Notes under the pieces: model-generated
Database searches by the model: none
What the model saw: only the letters and a program-made list of their open reading frames with translations
What the model was told of the DNA's origin: nothing
Made by a program: the position numbers and the translations under genes
Shown here: piece after piece, positions 17,426 to 24,985 of the stretch
Layout: each line of letters begins with the position of its first letter
Numbering within the stretch: position 1 is the first letter of the stretch
Origin: Cellulophaga algicola DSM 14237
Lineage (GTDB): Bacteria; Bacteroidota; Bacteroidia; Flavobacteriales; Flavobacteriaceae
Assembly: GCF_000186265.1 (NCBI RefSeq)
Contig: NC_014934.1
Span: 3,596,001-3,660,000 of the forward strand
Direction of reading: 5' to 3'
DNA: 64,000 nucleotides

Positions 17426-19374
17426 TTCAAAATTATTTAAATGCAACCGCAAGTAGATACGCCTCTAAATGGCTGGTACTTATAGTTGATGTTATTTTAG
17501 TATCCTTTTCCTTTGTATTGGCTTATTTTATCTTATTCAATTTAACGATGAATTTTGATATTCATAAGTTATTTGTGCAATTGCCTTTTGTGGCTCTTAT
17601 TTCTTTAGTATCCTTTTTAATTATTGGGTCTTATAAAGGGGTAGTGCGCCATACCGGTGTCAGAGATGTGTATAACATCTTTAATGCCATTTGTTTGTCG
17701 AGTATTATTACCATTGTTATTGTCGTAGCCAATAGAGCATATAATTTTTTTGATGGCTTTACGGTTCCTTTAACCATCATTATTATTCATAGCTTATTAA
17801 GTTTTATAGCCTTAACAGCATCTCGTTATGTGTTTAAAGCCTTGTACTTTAATATTGTAATGAATAATTACAATTCAGCTTCAAAAAATGTGTTGATCTA
17901 TGGTGCTGGAGAATCTGGAATTTTAACCCATAGCGCATTGACAAATGCGTCTAAAAGTAAAGTAAAGGTTGTTGGGTATATTGATAAGGATCAACAAAAA
18001 GTTGGAAAGCACATAAACGGCGTTAAAGTATATCATAATGATGCGCTAACCGAAAGTTTTATCTTGAAAAAGGATATTTCAGAAGTTATTTTTTCAATCC
18101 AAAACATAGATCATAAAAAGTTACGTGTTTTAGTAGAAAGTCTGGTAGACTATCCTGTATTAGTTAAAATTGTTCCTGCGGTTGAAGATTGGATCAATGG
18201 AGAATTAAAACTGTCTCAGATTAAACAAGTACAGATTGAAGATCTACTGGATAGAGCAACTATTGATATTAAAAACTCCAATATTGCCGAAGAATTAAAA
18301 AATAAAACGGTTTTAGTTACGGGTGGTGCAGGATCTATTGGAAGTGAAATTGTAAGACAAGTATGTACCTATGGTTATAAATCTTTAATTGTAATAGACC
18401 AAGCAGAATCTGCACTATATGATTTGCAGCAAGAATTAAAGCAAAATGGCTTTCATAATTTTATTCCTATTGTAGCAGATGTAAGAGATAAGAATAGAAT
18501 GAATATTGTTTTTCAGGAGTATGCTCCGAATATTGTTTTTCATGCAGCAGCTTATAAGCATGTTCCTTTAATGGAATACAATTCTTATGAAGCTATAAAA
18601 ATTAATGTAGCCGGAACCAAAGTGTTGTGTGATTTGTCTGCGCATTACAATGTAGATAAATTTGTATTTGTTTCTACAGACAAAGCCGTTAACCCAACAA
18701 ATGTAATGGGAGCAACAAAGCGAATTGCAGAGATGTATATTAGCTGTATGCAACAATTAAAGAAAACGAAATTTATTACCACCCGTTTTGGAAATGTATT
18801 GGGCTCTAATGGTTCTGTAATTCCGTTGTTTAAAAAACAAATAGAAAAAGGCGGACCTTTGACCGTTACCCATGAAGATGTAACACGTTTTTTTATGACG
18901 ATTCCGGAAGCCTCACAATTGGTGTTGGAAGCAGGAGCAATGGGAGAAGGTGGTGAGATTTTTATATTTGATATGGGAGAATCTGTTAAAATATTTGACC
19001 TAGCCAAGAATATGATTAAACTTTCTGGTTTAAAATATCCAGAAGATATTGATATTAAAGTTACGGGATTACGACCAGGGGAAAAATTGTATGAAGAACT
19101 TTTGGCTAATGGTGAAAATATTTTACCTACCTACCACAAGAAGATTATGATTAGTAAGGTTCGGGAGTTAGACTATACCACCATCCGTTCTAATATTAAC
19201 CAACTTTGTGTGTCAAATATGTTTTTTGATGCTGATGTGGTGCGCTTAATGAAAGAGATTGTGCCTGAATATATCTCAAAAAATTCTGACCTTTGTAAAA
19301 TAGATGATCAGATTGAAGAGAAGACTAAAAAAAATGATGCGTCTAGCTTAGAAAAAAATATTTTGCAATCATAA
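17422..19374 (+). CDS. Membrane-anchored UDP-GlcNAc 4,6-dehydratase (PglF/CapD/WbpM-like)
   Basis: 650 residues. Four transmembrane helices occupy about residues 15-140. A CoA-binding-like Rossmann domain begins at VLIYGAGESGI (about 155). The catalytic SDR domain begins at TVLVTGGAGSIGSE (about 295) with FVSTDKAVNPTNVMGATKR (about 415-435), which carries the Thr-Asp and Lys of the dehydratase site in place of the normal SYK triad. It removes water from UDP-GlcNAc to give the 4-keto-6-deoxy sugar for the upstream aminotransferase. The C-terminal 30 residues are a charged tail. The ATGA overlap indicates translational coupling. Confidence 0.92.
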   Translation: MIQNYLNATASRYASKWLVLIVDVILVSFSFVLAYFILFNLTMNFDIHKLFVQLPFVALISLVSFLIIGSYKGVVRHTGVRDVYNIFNAICLSSIITIVIVVANRAYNFFDGFTVPLTIIIIHSLLSFIALTASRYVFKALYFNIVMNNYNSASKNVLIYGAGESGILTHSALTNASKSKVKVVGYIDKDQQKVGKHINGVKVYHNDALTESFILKKDISEVIFSIQNIDHKKLRVLVESLVDYPVLVKIVPAVEDWINGELKLSQIKQVQIEDLLDRATIDIKNSNIAEELKNKTVLVTGGAGSIGSEIVRQVCTYGYKSLIVIDQAESALYDLQQELKQNGFHNFIPIVADVRDKNRMNIVFQEYAPNIVFHAAAYKHVPLMEYNSYEAIKINVAGTKVLCDLSAHYNVDKFVFVSTDKAVNPTNVMGATKRIAEMYISCMQQLKKTKFITTRFGNVLGSNGSVIPLFKKQIEKGGPLTVTHEDVTRFFMTIPEASQLVLEAGAMGEGGEIFIFDMGESVKIFDLAKNMIKLSGLKYPEDIDIKVTGLRPGEKLYEELLANGENILPTYHKKIMISKVRELDYTTIRSNINQLCVSNMFFDADVVRLMKEIVPEYISKNSDLCKIDDQIEEKTKKNDASSLEKNILQS

Positions 19375-19416
19375 AAGAACTATACTTTTAAAACAATTAA
19401 ATAATAAAGAGAGAAC

Positions 19417-20202
19417 ATGTTAAACACTACCTTAAAAATGAAAATTACCCTAATACTAGGTGCAGCCGTATTACTTTTATCTTCTTGTGGCTCTAAAAAA
19501 GATGTCGTATACTTTCAAGACATCAGTGATTATGAAACCTTAATAGATGAAACGCAGTTTGTGCCAAAGTTTAAAGTAGACGATTTGGTGAGTATTTTTA
19601 TTTCTACCTTAAATCCAGAAGCGAGTGCTCCTTTTAATCTGTTTACAGGAGGTGCTACTGGAGGTTTAGGCGGAGGAATGGCACAGCAAGTAGATTATTT
19701 AGTGGATCAAAATGGGAATATAGATTTTCCTGTTATTGGTCAGATTAAAATTTCAGGTTTATCTTCTGATGAATTAAGAGAATTACTTAAAGGGAAATTA
19801 TCTGATTATTTAAAAGATCCTATTATTAATATTCGCTTACAAAACTTTTCTATTTCTATACTAGGTCAAGTAAATAGACCAGGTACCTATCCTGTAAATG
19901 GAGAGCAAATTACCATTTTAGAAGCGATTGGTTTAGCAGGAGATTTAAATATTAAAGGGATGCGAGAAAACATCTTAGTCATCCGTGAATTTAATGGCAC
20001 CTTTGTACACCACAGGATTAATATTTTAAGTAAAGAAGCAATGAAATCGCCTGTGTTTTATTTAACGCAGAATGATGTAGTGTATGTAGAGCCTAACAAA
20101 TCTGCTATTACTTCTTCTTCATTAGATAATAGAGCTACCATTGCCATCTCAATTGCGTCTGTATTAATTACATCGTCTGTGTTATTGCTAACTCGTAATT
20201 AA
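19417..20202 (+). CDS. Wza-like polysaccharide export lipoprotein
   Basis: 261 residues. A lipoprotein signal has lipobox LSSC at about residues 21-24. A Poly_export domain follows (VDDLVSIFISTLNPEA; DYLVDQNGNIDFPVIGQI). An SLBB domain (about 145-180) contains ILGQVNRPGTYPVNG. The C-terminus ends in a hydrophobic helix (about 240-258), matching the outer-membrane alpha-helix of Wza, although short. It forms the outer-membrane exit for capsule or EPS. The ATG at 19438 is an alternative start with a tighter signal peptide. It lies 49 bases before the Wzc-like gene. Confidence 0.92.
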   Translation: MLNTTLKMKITLILGAAVLLLSSCGSKKDVVYFQDISDYETLIDETQFVPKFKVDDLVSIFISTLNPEASAPFNLFTGGATGGLGGGMAQQVDYLVDQNGNIDFPVIGQIKISGLSSDELRELLKGKLSDYLKDPIINIRLQNFSISILGQVNRPGTYPVNGEQITILEAIGLAGDLNIKGMRENILVIREFNGTFVHHRINILSKEAMKSPVFYLTQNDVVYVEPNKSAITSSSLDNRATIAISIASVLITSSVLLLTRN

Positions 20203-20251
20203 TAATTAGTTCTTTTTTAATAATACTAATTCTATTCCTTATTTATACTCC

Positions 20252-22621
20252 ATGGAGAATTCCGATTTAAATGAAATTATAAAAAAATACAGTAAAAACT
20301 GGTATTGGTTTTTATTGTGTGTTGTAATTGCATTAGTGAGTGCTTTTTTCTTTATTAGATATTCTGTTCCGCAATATTCGGCACAAAGTAAAATTCAGAT
20401 ATTAGAAGATGACCAGTCTGGATCCTCCATGGACGTTTTTCAAGATTTAGATCTTTTTTCTGGCAGCAAAAATAATATTGAAGACGAGATAGAAATTATT
20501 AAATCTAGAGCAAATGTAACTGATGTTGTTTTAAAGTTAGGCTTAAACACCTCTTTTATGGTAAAAGGTACTATAAAAGATGCTGAGATTTATAAGAATG
20601 AACCAATTAAATTAAATTTTATAGGGGAAGATTCCTTATTGTATAATGCCAAATTAAATCTACTGGTTACGATTAAAAATGATCATGAATTTTCGCTTAT
20701 TGAAGGTGAAAGTAAAAGTGCTAAAACCTATGCATTTGGGAAAAATGTTCCGTCTAAACTAGGCGATTTAATCATTACGCCAAATTCTCCATTTTTTGAT
20801 AAGTATATTGGTAAAGAATTAAGAGTTGAAGTTTCTCCTTTAGAGAATATAGTTGTTAATTATCAAAAGAGAATATTGATAGCCCCAGCAGATGAAAAAT
20901 CTAATATCATTAATTTATCTTTAACAGACCCTGTTCAAGAAAAAGCGAGGGATATTCTAAATAGTTTGGTCGTTATTTATAACAATAATGCCGTAGCCGA
21001 TAAAAAGGAAATAGCCGATAGAACCTCCGAATTTATAAATGATAGAATTACTAGTATTTATGATAATTTAGCTTCTGTAGACCAAAATGCCCAGGATTTT
21101 AAAACAGAAAAGGGGCTAACAGATATTGCTTCTGAGGCAAACATTAATTTAAATTTTGGAGCTGCCAACGAACAAGAGCTTCAGAACATGACAACGCAAT
21201 TACAAATGGCGTCTTCCATGAAAGATATTGTAGATACGCAAAGTGGGTATGATATTTTACCTACCAATATAGGTTTATCGGATCCTTCAATAGCAAATAC
21301 GACCAGTAAGTATAACGAGCTTGTATTAGAGCGTAAGCGTTTGTTAAAGAGTTCTAACGAGAAAAACCCCATCATTGTAAATTTAGATCAGGAATTGTCA
21401 GGTTTAAAACGTACCATGCAGTCTAGTTTAAGTGGAATGACAAATAACTTGGGTTTACAAGTAAATAGTTTAAGTAGCCAACGTTCTGTAATTAATTCAA
21501 AAATTTACTCGGCACCCCGTAACGAAAGAGCTTTAAGAGATATTACCCGTAAGCAGCAAACTACAGAATCATTATACTTGTACTTGCTTCAAAAACGCGA
21601 GGAGTCTCAAATCACATTTGCCTCGGCAAGTGCAAAATCTAAAATAGTAGAGTGGGCGTATAACACGAGTAAAGTTCCTGTATCACCTAAAAAACCGATT
21701 ATCTTTTTAGCTTCCTTTATTTTAGGCTTGCTGGTTCCTTTTTCTATTATTTATCTTAAAGATTTGATGGATAATAAAATTTCTAATAAGATAAATTTAG
21801 AGAAAATTGTAAAAAATAATGCCGTTTTAGCAGAGCTGCCTAAAATATCTAGAAGTGATTCTAAGATGGTCTTAAATGATGACCGATCAGTATTGGCAGA
21901 ATCACTAAGAATCCTGAGAACGAACCTAGATTATTTGATTAAGAATAATAGAGTAGGAGAAGAGAAAGGAAATGTTATTTATGTTACCTCTAGTGTGTCT
22001 GGAGAAGGTAAAACATTCTTGTCTTCTAATTTGTCTATGATTTTGGCTAACACGAATAAAAAAGTGTTATTGATTGGTGCAGATATTAGAAACCCTAAAA
22101 TTGGAACTTTCTTTAGTGATAATCAGAAGAATGTAGATAAGTTAAAATATGCCACAAACGAAAAGAATAATATTGGTTTAACGGAATATTTAAATGACGA
22201 TGCCATTAATTCAAAGGATATTATCAATTCTCTTTTAGTGAATAAAAGCTCCGTTGATATTATTTATTCTGGTAAAATACCGGCTAATCCTGCAGAACTT
22301 TTGATGAGTGATAGAATCGAAGGATTGTTGCAAGAGATGAGCGCACTTTATGATTATGTAATTGTAGATACCGCTCCATTAATGGTCGTTTCTGATACCT
22401 TGATTATTAGTCCGTATGCGAACCATATTTTATATGTAACTAGAGCAGGAGTAACCGAAAATAGTGTGATACAATTTCCATTAAAATTACAGGCCGAAGG
22501 GAAACTGAAAAACCTATCATTTGTAGTGAATGATGTTAAAAATTCAGACCTTGGCTATGGAGGAAAATATGGATATGGGTATGCAGCAGAAGAAAAAAAA
22601 TGGTGGAAGTTTTGGGCTTAA
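20252..22621 (+). CDS. Wzc-like chain-length determinant / bacterial tyrosine kinase
   Basis: 789 residues. Wzz domain with two transmembrane helices (about 16-36 and 480-500) flanking a long periplasmic coiled region with a GNVR-type motif. The cytoplasmic BY-kinase has Walker A SSVSGEGKT (about 580-588), Walker A' VLLIGADIRNP and Walker B YVIVDTAPL (about 700). The C-terminal tail is Tyr-rich (GYGGKYGYGYAAEEKK), as expected for autophosphorylation. It controls polymer length and export with the Wza-like protein. Its stop overlaps by four bases the stop of the opposing phosphatase gene, which should remove these phosphates. Confidence 0.94.
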   Translation: MENSDLNEIIKKYSKNWYWFLLCVVIALVSAFFFIRYSVPQYSAQSKIQILEDDQSGSSMDVFQDLDLFSGSKNNIEDEIEIIKSRANVTDVVLKLGLNTSFMVKGTIKDAEIYKNEPIKLNFIGEDSLLYNAKLNLLVTIKNDHEFSLIEGESKSAKTYAFGKNVPSKLGDLIITPNSPFFDKYIGKELRVEVSPLENIVVNYQKRILIAPADEKSNIINLSLTDPVQEKARDILNSLVVIYNNNAVADKKEIADRTSEFINDRITSIYDNLASVDQNAQDFKTEKGLTDIASEANINLNFGAANEQELQNMTTQLQMASSMKDIVDTQSGYDILPTNIGLSDPSIANTTSKYNELVLERKRLLKSSNEKNPIIVNLDQELSGLKRTMQSSLSGMTNNLGLQVNSLSSQRSVINSKIYSAPRNERALRDITRKQQTTESLYLYLLQKREESQITFASASAKSKIVEWAYNTSKVPVSPKKPIIFLASFILGLLVPFSIIYLKDLMDNKISNKINLEKIVKNNAVLAELPKISRSDSKMVLNDDRSVLAESLRILRTNLDYLIKNNRVGEEKGNVIYVTSSVSGEGKTFLSSNLSMILANTNKKVLLIGADIRNPKIGTFFSDNQKNVDKLKYATNEKNNIGLTEYLNDDAINSKDIINSLLVNKSSVDIIYSGKIPANPAELLMSDRIEGLLQEMSALYDYVIVDTAPLMVVSDTLIISPYANHILYVTRAGVTENSVIQFPLKLQAEGKLKNLSFVVNDVKNSDLGYGGKYGYGYAAEEKKWWKFWA

Positions 22622-23355
22622 CTAAAATTTTGAACCGTTCTATCTAATATTGGAAGTAAATAATCGATTGTTTTTTGAGTGAGTTGAATTTTTTTAAGTT
22701 CATGCATATGCTGCATACGGTGAATGTCTGAAGCAATAAAATCAATTTGATTATTTTCCAATAACTGATAAGCGCATTTTTTTACAGAATCGCCATAATA
22801 GCCTCCTAAGGAGAGCATGTTTAATTGAAATAGGATTCCCGTTTTTTTATACTGTTCGTATTTTTTAGTCTTATGAAGGTAATTATAACGTTCAGGATGT
22901 GCTAGAATAGGAAAGTATTTTGAAGAACCTATCTTTTGAATAGCATCTTCAAAATTAATAGAAGCTTGTAAATAAGACATTTCAACTAGTAAATATTGAT
23001 TGCGAATAGGCATAACCTCAGAACGTTCTAATAAATTATCAAAGTTTGCATCAATCATATGTTCTGCTGCAGCTTCAATAGAAATTTGAGTCAGCCCCTT
23101 TTTTATTAATTCATTTTTTAAAAGCGCTAAGGATTGAGAAATAGTTTTAGGAGTGTTAGGGTAGTAGTTATCCATGATGTGGGGTGTAGCGACAAATTTA
23201 TGGACTCCTAATTCATTAAATTCATGAATCAAACTCATAGAATCCTCTACGGTCTTTGCGCCATCATCAATTCCTGGAAGAATATGGTTATGAATATCAA
23301 CGAAGCCATTTAGAAGATCTACTAAAAATTTTTTCTTTTGAAAAATATGAAACAT
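22618..23355 (-). CDS. CpsB/YwqE-type tyrosine-protein phosphatase (PHP fold)
   Basis: 245 residues of the PHP superfamily. Metal-binding motifs are VDIHNHILPGIDDGA (about 18-32), VATPHIMDNYYPN, AAAEHMID, ILAHPERYNYL and ASDIHR. The CpsB/YwqE group dephosphorylates the Tyr-rich tail of Wzc-type kinases. The gene is encoded tail to tail with the kinase, with a 4-base overlap of stops. This arrangement lets transcripts of kinase and phosphatase run into each other. Confidence 0.92.
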   Translation of the reverse strand: MFHIFQKKKFLVDLLNGFVDIHNHILPGIDDGAKTVEDSMSLIHEFNELGVHKFVATPHIMDNYYPNTPKTISQSLALLKNELIKKGLTQISIEAAAEHMIDANFDNLLERSEVMPIRNQYLLVEMSYLQASINFEDAIQKIGSSKYFPILAHPERYNYLHKTKKYEQYKKTGILFQLNMLSLGGYYGDSVKKCAYQLLENNQIDFIASDIHRMQHMHELKKIQLTQKTIDYLLPILDRTVQNFS

Positions 23356-23467
23356 GAAAGCTATTTAAGATGCAAAAATACCTTATATAAATTAACATTA
23401 ACGCCCGCATAAACTACTTTTAAAATTATTTTATGATTTTATTACAACTAAGTACATTTTCTAAGCT

Positions 23468-23475
23468 TATTTTTG
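23468..23475 (+). promoter_or_regulatory. Putative -7 box (TAnnTTTG) before the COG2426 gene
   Basis: TATTTTTG fits the Bacteroidota TAnnTTTG element. It ends only 10 bases before the GTG at 23486 and 34 before the ATG at 23510, so if real the ATG is the more natural start. No clear -33 TTG is seen. Confidence 0.3.
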
Positions 23476-23485
23476 CAAAAAAAAC

Positions 23486-23944
23486 GTGATTCTAGATTAT
23501 ATTATAGCCATGTTATGGAGTATTTCTCCTTTTGGAGAAGCTAAAGTTGGTATTCCCTTTGGTTTGTTAAGAGGGTTAAATATCTATTTGGTTTTTTTAC
23601 TTTGTTTTACGGCAAACGTGCTAGTTTTTCCATTAATGATGTTTTTTTTAGATAAAATTAACCATTACTTTTTACGTTGGAAATTTTATAAAAAATCTGC
23701 CATCTATATCGCTAGAAAAGCAAAAGTAGGATCAGGAGATAAAATTAAGAAATACGGTTTTTGGGGTCTTATATTTTTTGTAATGCTACCCGTACCGGGT
23801 ACAGGTGTTTATGCAGGGAGTATTGCCACCTATTTATTTAAGATAGAAAAGAAAAAAGCTTTTTTAGCCAATACGATAGGCATCTTTTTCTCTTCTTTAA
23901 TTATTTGGGTTACTACAGTTTTAACCATGAAAGGCATTTCATAA
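23486..23944 (+). CDS. Small multidrug export-like membrane protein (COG2426)
   Basis: 152 residues from a GTG; an ATG at 23510 would give 144. The sequence SPFGEAKVGIPFGLLRGL followed by four to five hydrophobic helices, and VMLPVPGTGVYAGSIAT, match the Sm_multidrug_ex (COG2426) family, a DedA-like group of small inner-membrane proteins with no firm function. The paired GEAKVGIP and PVPGTGVYAG hairpins resemble re-entrant loops of DedA flippases. A lipid or drug transport role is inference. It sits alone between the polysaccharide locus and the nos region. Confidence 0.8.
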   Translation: MILDYIIAMLWSISPFGEAKVGIPFGLLRGLNIYLVFLLCFTANVLVFPLMMFFLDKINHYFLRWKFYKKSAIYIARKAKVGSGDKIKKYGFWGLIFFVMLPVPGTGVYAGSIATYLFKIEKKKAFLANTIGIFFSSLIIWVTTVLTMKGIS

Positions 23945-24158
23945 AGAAATACGTTATTCCTCTTTTTCCTTTGTCTTTCATTCTCAAACAAGAAATTGGT
24001 TCTTAGATAATCATAAGAGCTATTAATTAAAATGATATTCAGCCTTAGGATTGTACTCCTTTAGCGATCATTTGTCATCTTATTAGGCATTAAGAAAACA
24101 CCTACTAAGGGGGGAGTGATCTTCCTGTAAGCCTTATATACGCAGATACTTGAATATA

Positions 24159-24203
24159 GAACAGCTACAGCCTACTATTTTAAATAGTAGGCTGTAGCTG
24201 TTC
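24159..24203. repeat. 45-base perfect inverted repeat, 22-base arms
   Basis: Positions 24159-24180 and 24182-24203 are exact reverse complements around one T at 24181. The RNA would fold to a very long stem. There is no uninterrupted T run on either side, so it is not a textbook terminator. It lies 215 bases after the COG2426 stop and 208 before the first nos gene. Confidence 0.9.
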
Positions 24204-24343
24204 ATGCGCTTGTTTCTTTCAATTTCTTTTCATGTTTTATTGCGGCACTACTAAATTTCTGAGGCGAAATATTTGAGATTATGGAGCTGCATAATATCTA
24301 TTTTATTTTAAAAGGATTGATAAAAAAGACATTTTTATCCTTT

Positions 24344-24361
24344 ATATGATTCTTATCATAT
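24344..24361 (+). promoter_or_regulatory. FNR/CRP-family operator upstream of the nos cluster
   Basis: ATATGATTCTTATCATAT is a perfect palindrome with 7-base arms around TCTT. Its core TGAT-N4-ATCA matches the FNR-type consensus TTGAT-N4-ATCAA except at the outer bases. The centre is 43 bases before the start predicted from the -7 box at 24382, close to the class II activator position. A Crp/Fnr-family regulator responding to low oxygen or nitric oxide is the likely ligand. Confidence 0.7.
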
Positions 24362-24381
24362 AATTAACGTTTCTAAGACGC

Positions 24382-24389
24382 TACTTTTG
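24382..24389 (+). promoter_or_regulatory. Putative -7 box of the nos promoter
   Basis: TACTTTTG fits TAnnTTTG. There is no TTG at the usual -33 distance; that space is taken by the FNR-type box, as expected for an activator-dependent promoter. Transcription would start near 24395, giving a leader of about 16 bases before the ATG at 24411. The box also overlaps an upstream in-frame TTG, which argues against that TTG being the start. Confidence 0.5.
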
Positions 24390-24410
24390 AGGAATAATTT
24401 AAAAACTAAT

Positions 24411-24926
24411 ATGATGAAAATAGTAATTAAAAGTGCCGCAATCATTTTTTCACTTTTATTAACGGCCTGCGGAGGCAAAGAAGAAAAGAAGAAAGATGAC
24501 TTTAATATCAATCGTGAAAAAACGAAAACAGAAAAACCAGCAGAAACGGCTCCGACCACTAGTGCAATTCCTGCATCCAAACGCGTAGATCTTGAAAATA
24601 AAGGGGTAGGTCCTGTAACGTCAGTAACCTTAGCTCCAGATATTGATCAGGCTTTGGCTAAAAAAGGGGAAGAGGTTTACACGCAAATGTGTCTTGCTTG
24701 TCATAAGACAGACAAAAAGTTTATTGGTCCTGCACCAACAGGTATTTTGAAAAGACGTAGTCCGGAATGGGTAATGAACATGATTTTGAATCCTGAAGTT
24801 ATGATTAAAGAAGATCCTTTAGCAAAAGAGCTTATGGCTGAGTTTAATGGTGCGCCAATGGCGAATCAAGGACTTACCGAAGATCAAGCACGTAGTGTCC
24901 TTGAATTTTTTAGAACCCTAGAATAA
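24411..24926 (+). CDS. Nos-associated c-type cytochrome lipoprotein
   Basis: 171 residues from the ATG at 24411. Lipobox LTAC with lipid Cys20, then a Lys/Glu-rich linker (21-60). One class I cytochrome c domain has C94-L-A-C97-H98 for haem and a candidate axial Met in APMANQG (about 150). It probably donates electrons to the nitrous oxide reductase encoded 59 bases downstream; clade II nos clusters typically carry such a cytochrome in place of NosR. Membrane or outer-membrane anchoring follows from the lipobox. It is the first gene after the FNR-type box. Confidence 0.88.
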   Translation: MMKIVIKSAAIIFSLLLTACGGKEEKKKDDFNINREKTKTEKPAETAPTTSAIPASKRVDLENKGVGPVTSVTLAPDIDQALAKKGEEVYTQMCLACHKTDKKFIGPAPTGILKRRSPEWVMNMILNPEVMIKEDPLAKELMAEFNGAPMANQGLTEDQARSVLEFFRTLE

Positions 24927-24985
24927 TAAACGATTAGTTTTTAATGCACTTACGCTTAAATAAAATAACCACAAATACACTACAA

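Larger units (their letters stand above)
23945..24410. other. 466-base gap: long palindrome and nos promoter region
   Basis: No gene was found. The gap holds a 45-base near-perfect palindrome (24159-24203), a 7-base inverted pair (24311-24317 with 24337-24343), an FNR-type box (24344-24361) and a -7 box (24382-24389), each listed separately. Confidence 0.7.
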
